Source of the DNA: Mayamaea pseudoterrestris
Lineage: Eukaryota; Bacillariophyta; Bacillariophyceae; Sellaphorales; Sellaphoraceae
Assembly: GCA_027923505.1 (NCBI GenBank)
Contig: BROI01000038.1
Location: 62,001-126,000 of the forward strand
Direction: 5' to 3'
Length of the DNA stretch: 64,000 nucleotides
Shown: one piece after another, positions 10,645 through 20,094 of the stretch
Layout of the letters: the number at the start of each line of letters is the position of its first letter
How positions within the stretch are numbered: position 1 is the stretch's first letter
Translations under genes and position numbers: made by a program
The notes under the pieces: model-generated
What the model saw: the letters and a program-made list of their open reading frames with translations, nothing else
Database searches by the model: none
What the model was told of the DNA's origin: nothing

Positions 10645-11451
10645 TTAATATCTGATTTGTGGACGGCAGAGAGAATTGATGGACACTTTCGTGATGCGTT
10701 ATTGAATGACTATATGCCTGACTGTGAATGAATGAATGAATGAATGAATGAATGAAAGAAAGAAATAGCAAGTATATGTATACCTTTCACTAGCTTTTTC
10801 TATTGTTAATTCCGTATACTAATGTTCTATCCACGTCCAAAGCGATACGTCGCCAAAATCTTGATCCGAAAGTTGACATAAACCTCTACCTACATGAGTT
10901 GTCGATTAAACGGATCATCATCTTCCAGTAGTGGTCTAGCATACCGCCATACTGCTGCACTGCTGCATTTTAATCGCAATGTCGCCGGGCCAAAACTACC
11001 GGCATGATCTCGGGAAGAACTACGTCGCACCACGACTGCTGCGACAAGTTACTGCTTCGACCGAATGGTTTGGTTCACAACGAGAGGATTCGTTCTTCGC
11101 CAAGTTGTAATTGTAAGCTTCAACTTCCTACTTAGTAAGTATGATGATTCATGTCGTACTGGAGTGGGAAAGCTTCTGTTGAGTACAATATACACTAATT
11201 AGACGACAGGACGCGACGAGAGTAAGCTCACAGTGACCGAAGCAACAATTGAGAAGAGCAGCCGTCGCTACAAGCGTGGCCTGCTGCCGTTGCCATCTTA
11301 CTGCGCCGTACTGTATATTATGGCAAGCTAGCTTCTCTCAAGTCTTTATATTGTTGCGTATTTCGGTCTTTGTAATTACTGCTTGACTTACGATCATTTG
11401 ACTCGTTTTGCAGCTACGTATCTTTCGTTCCATTACATTCAACGCATCAAG
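10645..11451. other. Intergenic region with a short microsatellite
   Basis: About 800 bp between the decarboxylase and the next small ORF. Apart from the TGAA repeat near its left end I see no gene, RNA or transposon signature. Confidence 0.5.
10725..10756 (+). repeat. (TGAA)8 microsatellite
   Basis: Eight uninterrupted TGAA tetramers followed by three degenerate AGAA-type units. It lies about 80 bp after the AdoMet decarboxylase stop codon and so is probably in the 3' UTR or just beyond. Confidence 0.95.
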
Positions 11452-11655
11452 ATGCCGACGTTACCTCCAAACGATCCCAATCACAACCAAAACAATGCCA
11501 TGGCCGCCAAGGAAGCTCCACATGACGGAAGACGACAGCCTCGCAATGAAGAGATTTTGGATGTCTTTGGCGATTTGAGGGATGCACCAGCTGTCGCAGT
11601 CATGTTTCTAATTGGAATGGTTGCCTGGTTTTTGAGGGAGCGATGCATTTGCTAA
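11452..11655 (+). CDS. Putative small single-span membrane protein
   Basis: A 67-aa ORF starting MPTLPPNDPNHNQ. The first 45 residues are polar and Asn/Pro/Arg-rich, and the last 20 form a hydrophobic helix (PAVAVMFLIGMVAWFL) ending in a short basic/Cys tail, the layout of a tail-anchored protein. No family is recognised. The evidence is only an open frame with a plausible start and a membrane segment, so it may be non-coding. An ATG 69 bp upstream would extend it to 90 aa, but the added sequence looks random. Confidence 0.4.
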   Translation: MPTLPPNDPNHNQNNAMAAKEAPHDGRRQPRNEEILDVFGDLRDAPAVAVMFLIGMVAWFLRERCIC

Positions 11656-11919
11656 ATATGGATTGGAAGCATGCAGCTTTTTTGTTGGCTGCTAATCACT
11701 CGATATGGATTACAGAGTCTTTATGAATGAGAATCTTTGCTGAATGATGCATATTCAACTGTTATTCTTCCAAACAGAAGTCGATAATTTGCGCTCGTTA
11801 AATTGCGTTTAAGCAAACTATTTTCAGATCAGCAATGGCTTTGCGTTTACATTATATTAGCAACAATCAAGGAAATGAACTTCACACAATTGAATAGGCT
11901 ACATCATGACAAAACAACC

Positions 11920-14430
11920 CTACTGATTCTCCTTCTCGCCAATTGTTGGCGATGGAGTGAGCCGATCATCCCTGGAATCAGTCTTAATAATTTCCACACT
12001 TCCGTCTGCATAACTTTGTCCCTGTACTGAGCCTTCTTGAAAACTCAGTGGACTGATTGCAATAGGAGACGCTAGTGTACGCATCACATGAGGTCGATTC
12101 ACTGACTCGCTACCTGCAGAATGGGCAACAATGTTGCGCGGCGGCGACTCATGGTGCAGCAACGGAGAAACAGACCCTCTGCTTGGTGGTGGTGTATTCA
12201 ACTGTCGCGTTCCTGGCTTGAATGGACTTCGTGGTGGCCGCATGGCCAAACGACTGGAGCGACCTGACATCCGAGATGCGTGCGTTTGAGGCGACGAGGA
12301 AGAATCGAACGATGAAATTCTTTCATAGATCACTTCGGGATAATTTCTCAAATTTGCCAGTGAACCAACCTCTAGCCGTCCGTGTCTCTCACTCACTTCG
12401 CGTACCGATGTAAGGTCGCTCGCACCTTGCCGCTCAAGATACGACACAAAGGTTGGTGGGTTTTCCTCGGTCGCCGCTGTGGATGCAGTCGTATCAGTGG
12501 CGGAGGATGTTTCGAGCGTACCCTGCGACACAGATTGGCCACTTTGCCGCGTGCCATGAGGCAACTGAAAGCTAACAGAGCGACTCCCAGTCAACATTGA
12601 TCCTTGCCGCGCAAACATTTCTTCAGCCGGAACATTCGCTCCGTCACGCAAGGGAGCGTGATTATTATTCAGCATCATATAGCCATTGAGTATCGAAAAC
12701 GGATTTAATAGCGCGTCAAGCTCCTTTTGGGCAACGGAACTTGCTCGATTTGCCATCATAACTTCGCGATCAGTCTCGGATATTGTCGTCAAACCCGACT
12801 GAGGATTGCTCCTAGACGATGCACACGTTCCTTGAGTTGTTGAAGTCGTGTTAAAGGTACAAGGCGATGTCGTGCCAGAGTCATTTGAATGAGTGGAATG
12901 ACTGCACTGGCTTGCCATGGCCGTCGGACTAGGAGTCGCAGCTCCAACAATATCCGGTAGCATCGCATGCTGCTGGCACATAGTCTTTGATAGATGGACC
13001 TGTGTCTTTATTGAGTTGTTGAGCCGCTCCGAATGGGGACTACTCAAGTCGTCAAGCATCTGCTGGTACGGGGGCAATGGACTGATTTCATTACTCTCTG
13101 CGTCATGACGCATATGCGGCCCAATCCTGCGAATCTCAAGCTCTTCTTCATCTCCGTACAGCTTTTGATAGTTGTGTAATGCCGGTACTTCTTTCAAGTT
13201 TTTTAACGGATGCTTTTCAACATCGCTGGCCGGAGATCCGTCATCTATTGTCATTGTATGCAATGAGTTGAGAACTGTCGACAAATCTGATCCGCCAGAC
13301 ATAACGGAATAGTCGTTTAAACTTGGCTCATGCTCGGTAAAGACAGTGACACTTGTTTCTGCTACATCCATTTCCACCTGTTGCTCAGTAATGGCCGTCA
13401 TGCTTGAATCCTGGCGTTCCATCATGGATGGAACCATAGATACATCGGTCTCGACAGTTGTAACCACATTCATTCGGTCATGTGCATGCCTGCGTCTTCT
13501 TCGCAACACTCCAACATCAGCCAAAAATTTGGCTGCCCTTGAAGCTGCACCACGGCTGCTCTTTCTTTCTTCCACTTCTGGCTCTGGAATATTGTTAACC
13601 ACTTCGATTGACGTTCGCTCCATCTCATCCAACGCGTACGTATAGTACCTAACTGGGTCAAATGCCGATTGCGATCTTGAAGTTGATCCAAATGCTTTGA
13701 GAGATGTATATGACGCTCTGTGGTTTAGCGTTGAGCCGGGTGTAAGCGTCTTGAAAGCTGAATTGACCGATCGGTGCCGAAACGACGATGGAGTTGAGCT
13801 TGATCGCTGGTACGGATCAAGCGGAATCGGTCCAGGAACAAAATTTGCCTCTTCATCTTCGAATACTGACGGTCCATTGTACTTGAGTGGCGTTGAATGG
13901 GTATGGCGGAATGCATGGGAAGGTAATGGTGCATCTTCTGGCGTTGGCATGAGAGGCCCAGTCAATCTTTGAAGGTTATAATGCCCTGTATTGGAGGGCG
14001 CGCAAAGATTAATATTGTGTAGTTTTTGCAAGGAGGCAAAGGGAACAGTCGAGCCTTCATCGGCGTCGTTAATGTAGGCTTCCCATCCCTGTACGAGTTT
14101 TGCAAATGCGTTTGACCGCCCATCGTCAAGCAGCGCCGCTGATACACCAGCAGAACGACCCATGGCGCCTTCTTGGACGAGCGAACCATGTGCAGAGTGT
14201 GATATTATACTGTCCGTCCGTGCTCGCACATTATTTCCTTCTTCCGCCAAGAGCTTCTCCGGTCGACACTTTTTTACTTCGCCCATGGCGCCAGCTAAAA
14301 ATGAGCTTACACCAAGTTTGACAGCTGAAGGAAAGTCATGAAAAGACTGTGCTGCACGGTCACACTCCTTATCGTCCATTGCGTCCAATGCGATAGGGCT
14401 CCATTCACGCCTGTAGATATACTTGGCCAC
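11920..14430 (-). CDS. Ser/Thr-rich, largely disordered protein of unknown function
   Basis: A long uninterrupted 836-codon frame with no domain that I recognise. Composition is rich in Ser, Thr, Pro, Asn and His with few hydrophobic blocks, which suggests intrinsic disorder. A strongly basic patch, VLRRRRRHAHDR, near residue 320 could act as a nuclear localisation signal. Several SP/TP sites (TPSPT, PPSRGSVSP, RPPRSPFKPG) near the C-terminus look like proline-directed kinase targets. An alternative start is the in-frame Met18. It is head-to-head with the ankyrin protein at 14799. A regulatory or scaffold role is only a guess from composition. Confidence 0.75.
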   Translation of the reverse strand: MAKYIYRREWSPIALDAMDDKECDRAAQSFHDFPSAVKLGVSSFLAGAMGEVKKCRPEKLLAEEGNNVRARTDSIISHSAHGSLVQEGAMGRSAGVSAALLDDGRSNAFAKLVQGWEAYINDADEGSTVPFASLQKLHNINLCAPSNTGHYNLQRLTGPLMPTPEDAPLPSHAFRHTHSTPLKYNGPSVFEDEEANFVPGPIPLDPYQRSSSTPSSFRHRSVNSAFKTLTPGSTLNHRASYTSLKAFGSTSRSQSAFDPVRYYTYALDEMERTSIEVVNNIPEPEVEERKSSRGAASRAAKFLADVGVLRRRRRHAHDRMNVVTTVETDVSMVPSMMERQDSSMTAITEQQVEMDVAETSVTVFTEHEPSLNDYSVMSGGSDLSTVLNSLHTMTIDDGSPASDVEKHPLKNLKEVPALHNYQKLYGDEEELEIRRIGPHMRHDAESNEISPLPPYQQMLDDLSSPHSERLNNSIKTQVHLSKTMCQQHAMLPDIVGAATPSPTAMASQCSHSTHSNDSGTTSPCTFNTTSTTQGTCASSRSNPQSGLTTISETDREVMMANRASSVAQKELDALLNPFSILNGYMMLNNNHAPLRDGANVPAEEMFARQGSMLTGSRSVSFQLPHGTRQSGQSVSQGTLETSSATDTTASTAATEENPPTFVSYLERQGASDLTSVREVSERHGRLEVGSLANLRNYPEVIYERISSFDSSSSPQTHASRMSGRSSRLAMRPPRSPFKPGTRQLNTPPPSRGSVSPLLHHESPPRNIVAHSAGSESVNRPHVMRTLASPIAISPLSFQEGSVQGQSYADGSVEIIKTDSRDDRLTPSPTIGEKENQ

Positions 14431-14798
14431 AGCGACTGTTGGAGACTATGGCATGGCAACGCTTTACGAACAACGACAGCGTCCGGGATCAGAGTGCGAC
14501 AGCGAAAGTTGGCGACTCGAACCGAGGAAAATGTGTGCGTTTCAGAGGATCGCCGGCTCGCCACCTACTCTGCTGAACATAAGCCCTAATGTTAGTTAGG
14601 CACCAAAGATACCTAGCACGCTAAGTACTTCTAGCCTGGCAACAAGTTTTCAGTCTTGCGAACGGGGAAAATCATTTTGTCACGGTGCGACTTGCAGGAT
14701 TCTTGCCGCGCTGTCGGTCGCACCATTGTCAAACAAAAGCCGTTACTCTTTATCTTTACTACACTCTCCTGGGCTACTTCAACTCTGCAACTAGGGAG

Positions 14799-15982
14799 AT
14801 GAGTCATTCAACTCCTCCTCCAGAATGGGATCTGCTCCTGTCGGCCGCACAAAAGAACGACTCCCACCAAATCCAAAAGATGGTTGCGAGCGGTGTCGAT
14901 CCAAGTCACTCCAACGCCGTCGGCCAGTCAGCCTTGCACATTGCGGCGCTATGGGGAAATGGTGTGTATATATAACTCAATACAAGTCCGGTTTGCAGAG
15001 TCTTGCTTCGCTGACTATGTTCCATTTCATTCTCCTCACTTTGTTTCCAATTCAAGTGGAAGCTGCAGAGGCGTTGCTGACAGCAGGAGCTAATTCGAAT
15101 GCACAGAATCGCATCATGGGCTCAACACCCCTGCACATGGCGGCCCAGTCAAACAAGGCGACTGTCGAGCGCATGAAGGAAATTGTTGACCTTTTGCTTG
15201 CACATGGTGCCAATCTGCAGCTGGTTGATTCTAATGGAGCCATGCCGCTCAAGTATGTGACACGACCCGAACTCGAATCCAAGTTTCAAGTTCGAGCGCC
15301 GGACCTCTACTTGGCCATTGATCTAGCCGACATTGCAGAATTTACAACCCTGCTCCAGCAAAGCGACGGCAAATTGAATCAATACGACGGCAAGACACCA
15401 GTCGCGTATGCCGCTAATAAGCTGAATGCTACTTTTGATGAAATCAATGATTCGCATGAGCTGTCACGGCGAGTATCCACATATGCCTCCATGTTGGATC
15501 AATTGTTTGACACTGGCGCTATCAGCACGCAAGAAACGACGTACAACCTATTGCTGGCATTGGAGCGAGTCTACAGAAACAGTGAGGATGAGACCAGCGC
15601 TGAAAGTTTAGTCATCTTAGAGCTTGTCTCACTCAAGTCGCTGCAACGTCAAGAAGGGAATCCAGCGCCATCGACAGATGTTTGTTTGCTGGCGCATGCA
15701 GCAGCCCGTCGCGGCCATTTGCGCATGCTTCAATTTCTGCTGGAGCGCGTCAACATTGACCCAAACACTACGAATCGCCAAGGCATGACGGCACTACATT
15801 TTGCGGCGCGGTCGGGGCAGGAACCTATCGTACAGTACCTGCTGAGTTTGAACGATGCTGATTTAGCCGACAAGGTCGATGTCATTGCCAAGGATAGTTT
15901 GGGGCAGACAGCGTTGGATGCGGCACGAACTAACAACAAGACTCATGTTGTTCGACTTCTGGAGGCCTATTTGGGACGATAG
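14799..15982 (+). CDS. Ankyrin-repeat protein
   Basis: A 362-aa protein from exons 14799-14961 and 15057-15982; the 95-bp intron (GTGTGT ... CAAG) keeps the first ankyrin repeat in frame (SALHIAALWGN joined to VEAAEALLTAGANSN). Two to three ankyrin repeats lie at the N-terminus (residues about 10-135, with STPLHMAAQ and VDLLLAHGANLQ) and two more at the C-terminus (MTALHFAARSGQEPIVQYLL, TALDAARTNNKTHVVRLL), separated by a helical linker. Ankyrin arrays bind other proteins; nothing in the sequence shows the partner. No signal peptide or membrane span. Confidence 0.85.
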
Positions 15983-16366
15983 CATGCGGAAGTAGACGGA
16001 TGAGTGACGCAAGATGTCCACATTAAAGGCAACCGAACAGGTGACTGGCATACCGGATACCTATCGGTATTGGGGAGCTCGAGGCAATAGCACCAGCATG
16101 ATCCAGCCTTGCTAGTAACACTTTGAAATTGTCCTTGCAGCCCATAGGTACTTTTTGACTGCAGGAAGAATAACACTGTGCTTCTTATCCATACTATTTA
16201 TCCTGATTGTAAGACGAACCGTAGTCGCACCGTAGAAACATTTTTTGTACCTCTGCGACACTCATGTTTTGGAAACTGCTCGCGTAGTCGACCATTTTTT
16301 CTTCTGCATTGACAGTAATCACTGTCAATCACTGCTGACTGTTTATATCTGCTCGACATACACAGC
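15983..16366. other. Intergenic, no gene seen
   Basis: 384 bp between two co-directional genes. It should include the 3' end of the ankyrin transcript and the promoter of the next gene. I see no repeat or RNA gene. Confidence 0.5.
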
Positions 16367-18133
16367 ATGGAGTCAAATGAGAGACTTCCGGTAGCTGCAC
16401 GTCCTTTAGACATATTGTTACACCGACAAGTCGATCATTTACTTTCGCGCAAGAATCTGTCGGACGAAAATGTTCTTTCGTATTTCCTGCAGGGTTTTGA
16501 CGGCGACAGTCAACTTGAAGAGACGAATGATGGACATCTGGATCACCAATTTTATCAAAATCAGATTGAAAGGTTTTGCGACAGAAAGAGGGAGCTCAAT
16601 CGTTTGGAAGAACAACTCTCACTGGGGCGAGCGAGAATACACGATGATGGTCGGCTGCTTCCATTCCAAGAAGACGACGAAAATATTCCAGAGAATCGCC
16701 AAATAGACGAAGATCCCAATCATCCACCATTTGTGGCCAATCTACCGAATGTTAATAACCGTATGATGATGTTTCCGCTATTTCTGGACAATGGAAACAA
16801 CGATGACATGCACGACAGGGAACAACGCGAAGCTCAATTCCTCCGTCAGCAACAGCAAGAGGCAGCTCAGGCTATTCGTCGAGTCCTGCTGACGCGATAT
16901 AAAGATGCTCCATATAGCAAGCTTGAACTCGTTCAGCCACCTCAACCTACGCCGCAACGCACGACTGATTTGACTCTACGACGCATTTGCTACGCAGTCT
17001 TGGTTGTTGCTGGAGCTTTTGTGGCCACCATGGTGAGAGCTCTACCGTCGACGTTTGATACAGGAACAGTAAGTAAGGGAATCCACCATGCTAGGGGCGA
17101 CGATGAAAACTTGATGGATAGGTTGCTCCACACTGTGGCAAGCGTCCGCCTACCCGATCAACACATTGCTGAATGTTTCTCGCTTCAAGACCGAAATACA
17201 CGCTATCCCTGGCCTTTTCAGTGGCTGAAAGATTGCTCCAACGGCGTGCTGCTAGTTCCTTCGCTGCAGCAATCTACTTGGCACTATAGTAATGACCTGA
17301 CGTGGTTCCGTCCATGCACATGGAAGAACAGCGGACCGCCGTCTTGTTTCAACGTCGGCGTGACAGCAAGTAACGCATACCCTTTGAACAATAACAAAAC
17401 AGTCAACGATGTCAAACAGTGCGTCCGAGGTGTTCACGACAAATTGCTTACCAAGGAAGAGATTGCCAAGGTCATTTCACTGGGCAAGGATCTATCGCGC
17501 AACAAACGACGTGCCGAGCCTTTCCAAATCCACTTTAGTGACATTGATCGCTTGCCGTCCAGTCTTGTTATTACGTTAAGACGCTTGCTGATTAATATAT
17601 ATGAAATGCCGAAAAGCATTCGACCAGTGGCTTTTCGCATTCATGCTAGCGCACCGCTAAATGGCGACACGTCCTTCACCACCAAGGCTGGAACCGTGAC
17701 GCAGCATCCGCTTGCCAGATTGTTGCACCGCCAACGAAACTACGAAAACAATGCTTCGACGATTGTGTCGTGGCCGTGGTCTTGGTTTGTTGGCATGATT
17801 GCGTCGCGCGGGCGCGCAACAACTAATGTCGATGCTTGTCGCGTTTTGTCGGATCACCAGGTTGACGAGCGTCTTCAACTTTTGACGAGTATATACCTGA
17901 CAGACGACTACTCTGGTGGAAGCATGTTGTTTGTTGATGATACTAGTGACAATTGTAAGTGGTGGTGGTGGTGGCGTTGGAGAAGAACTTGTCGTGGACC
18001 GATCCGCCGAGGGCTGGCAGTGATCGGCCAGCTTGGGCGAGTCGTTGTCTCCAGCGGCGACAACTCTCGCTGCCAATTGCCCGTCCGGCATGGCATACGA
18101 GCCATCTTGCAGGTGTGGTGGAGCTGTGGATGA
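16367..18133 (+). CDS. 2-oxoglutarate/Fe(II)-dioxygenase-like (OGFOD3/P4H-type) membrane protein
   Basis: N-terminal 200 residues are polar and Gln/Glu-rich, followed by one membrane span (CYAVLVVAGAFVATMV, about 206-222) and a long luminal-type region ending in a prolyl-4-hydroxylase-like double-stranded beta-helix: LLTSIYLTDDYSGGSMLFVDD then GRVVVSSG and RHGIRAILQVWWSC. Read straight through, the frame contains five consecutive Trp codons at 17960-17974. A 66-bp intron (GTAAGT at 17955 to CAG ending at 18020) is phase-compatible and restores the family spacing, so I prefer exons 16367-17954 and 18021-18133 (566 aa). The iron-ligand histidines expected in HxD and in the distal motif are not apparent (NVD and DNSRC instead), so activity is doubtful. 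Convergent with SEC22. Confidence 0.7.
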   Translation: MESNERLPVAARPLDILLHRQVDHLLSRKNLSDENVLSYFLQGFDGDSQLEETNDGHLDHQFYQNQIERFCDRKRELNRLEEQLSLGRARIHDDGRLLPFQEDDENIPENRQIDEDPNHPPFVANLPNVNNRMMMFPLFLDNGNNDDMHDREQREAQFLRQQQQEAAQAIRRVLLTRYKDAPYSKLELVQPPQPTPQRTTDLTLRRICYAVLVVAGAFVATMVRALPSTFDTGTVSKGIHHARGDDENLMDRLLHTVASVRLPDQHIAECFSLQDRNTRYPWPFQWLKDCSNGVLLVPSLQQSTWHYSNDLTWFRPCTWKNSGPPSCFNVGVTASNAYPLNNNKTVNDVKQCVRGVHDKLLTKEEIAKVISLGKDLSRNKRRAEPFQIHFSDIDRLPSSLVITLRRLLINIYEMPKSIRPVAFRIHASAPLNGDTSFTTKAGTVTQHPLARLLHRQRNYENNASTIVSWPWSWFVGMIASRGRATTNVDACRVLSDHQVDERLQLLTSIYLTDDYSGGSMLFVDDTSDNCKWWWWWRWRRTCRGPIRRGLAVIGQLGRVVVSSGDNSRCQLPVRHGIRAILQVWWSCG

Positions 18134-18342
18134 GGTATGAGTGGCAGGGACACTAACTTTGCTTATGGCAACAAACAGGCGCCCTAACGTCACTTGCACT
18201 CGAGAAATAACGCAGCAGCTGACGACTCGCGAGTTGTCTCCACGCATTTCTACGATCATGACAAAATACTATAGACAAACGTCATAAAAAGCGTCGCAGA
18301 GAACGGAAATGGGGACTATTCAGCAATATACACTCGTATAGC

Positions 18343-19294
18343 TTAAAACAGCAATCCCTTGAGCTTGTAATAAATTACTGCCAAAACAATGATTCCAATC
18401 AAACCCTTTGGCCCATATTGCTGTAGCCGCGCTTGCCAGGTGAGCTTCTTGGCTCCCCACTTGAAGTCCTTTGATTTTGCACGAAGCTCATTGGAGATGC
18501 TGGAAACATGCTCCAGCTTTTCGCCCCTATTCAGAATCTCATCTATATTCTTCTTCATAATGGTATGAATCTCGGACAAGTCTTCATTAAGTTGGGACTT
18601 AAATTGTTGCTGTGGCGCATTCGAGTCTTTAAAGTCACGTTGCTTGCGTTGAATGACAGGGTCGCTGTGCGAACGAGATTGTGAATGTAGCAAGTAGCAA
18701 TGGATAGGTTAGTTAAACGATTTCGCTAGTCCCTATCCAATTTCGGTATCCGTTCAGGCTTTATTACTTACTACTTGATAAAGGCAAACGGTCTTGCCGC
18801 TTGATCAACAGCTTGTCTCCAATTGCCTCCAAAGTCTTTGATCATTTCCTGCGTGAAAACGTCAGCTACTTGCTCCAAGTATAGAAATGCCAATCGCTTT
18901 GGATATGACTGTTCGCACAGCGTCAAGAAGCAGAGATTGTCGCGCGCCATGTAGTAAAACATCATGTTTCCAGATTGAATGGACATTTTGGGAGAGCTGT
19001 TAAGTGACAGATAGCGGGTGTGCATAAAGTGGGCGAGTGAGTGATGCATGATGTGATGTTAAGTGCTCCGTCAAGAGTCAAGAGCAGCAAGTCGAATCGT
19101 TCAGCGCTCCGACATCACCAATAAACATTGTCTTTTCACTAACTTATGCCTTACGCAGTTGTCATGGAACGCATCAATCGCTTGGCATCCTGCTGATGTT
19201 CATTTGTTGCTGCCAAAGTTGGCGTTGGCGTGGAGGTTGCAACGAGAGGAAGAGCGTCCGCCGCTCGAGCCACTTGCGTCAGTATGGGAGGCAT
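18343..19294 (-). CDS. SEC22: Vesicle-trafficking R-SNARE SEC22
   Basis: R-SNARE of the ER-Golgi shuttle. Three exons on the minus strand, 19155-19294, 18772-18996 and 18343-18664, with introns of 158 and 107 bp (GTAAGG/ACAG and GTAAGT/ACAG), give 228 aa. The longin domain is seen in MPPILTQVARAADALPLV, GNMMFYYMARDNLCFLTLCE and YPKRLAFLYLEQV. The SNARE motif (about 130-185) carries the zero-layer Arg in EILNRGEKLEHV. A C-terminal anchor (GLIGIIVLAVIYYKLKGLLF) ends the protein. The first exon is short and easily missed, but its similarity to the MVLLTMIARVADGLPL start of animal SEC22 is clear. Head-to-head with TIM10, 257 bp between the starts. Confidence 0.92.
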
Positions 19295-19551
19295 GCCTTT
19301 TATATGTTATTGCTACTGCTGTCGAGCATATACTGTATGAATGACACTGAACGAAGAAGGCGCTGCTGAAGAGAAATAATGAAGGTCGCGTCGAAACGTT
19401 AAAACGTCATGGTGGCAGTCGGCGCGGCGCTGTGGCTGAGAACCGGTCCGACGCCATGTCAACCACACGATTTGCGCGCGCCGTCGCGCCATGGAGATTC
19501 GTTCCGCCAAGCAAAATCAATGAAACCGACAAGCATCAATCTTGCATCAAT

Positions 19552-19979
19552 ATGAGCAGCTTTTTCGGTGGAGGACAAGCGCAGCAGCCGCAAGGGCCTG
19601 ATCCTGTCTATGCTGCCAAGACGGAAATGGAAATGTACACTGGTAAGCGAATCGATGTTGATGAAATGAGCATGAAGATGAATAATGAGAGTCGATGATG
19701 AAACAAACGCAGCAGCGTTTCAAAGCCTACCGATACTCATTACTCCAAATTTTAACAGACTTGTTCAACAAGATTTCGGGACAATGCTTCAAAAAATGCG
19801 CAGCCGTCAAGCACAAGGAAGCAGACTTGACGCTTGGAGAAATGGCTTGCACGGATCGGTGCGTTGCGAAATACCTCGAGTCGCAGCAAAGGGTTGGAGC
19901 AGTACTGCAGGAAGCCAATGAGCAGCAGCTTCAGCAGCAACAGCAATTGCAGCAGCAACAACAGCAGTTTGGTAGATGA
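19552..19979 (+). CDS. TIM10: Mitochondrial small Tim chaperone, Tim10-like
   Basis: Intermembrane-space chaperone that escorts hydrophobic carriers to the TIM22 complex. Exons 19552-19642 and 19759-19979; the 116-bp intron (GTAAGC ... ACAG) gives 103 aa. The twin CX3C motifs CFKKC and CTDRC, with 15 residues between the Cys pairs plus the DLF/F and ACTDRCVAKYLE signatures, define the family. The C-terminus is a Gln tract (QQLQQQQQLQQQQQQ), an unusually long low-complexity tail for a small Tim. Start at MSSFFGG; upstream in-frame ATGs give a leader-like sequence. Confidence 0.92.
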
Positions 19980-20094
19980 AGCTGATCATACAACAATGTA
20001 ATGTAGTAAAAGTAACCATCTCGAAAAGATTTTACTCTTTCATGAAATGCGAACACGTTATTTATGCAAAATCTATGTTATGAATTTCACAGAG

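Noticed and set aside
16021-16140. Possible structured RNA in the gap after the ankyrin gene (inverted ATACCGG/CCTATCGGTAT)
   Set aside because: The short inverted match does not resemble tRNA, snRNA or another known class, and no promoter boxes were found.
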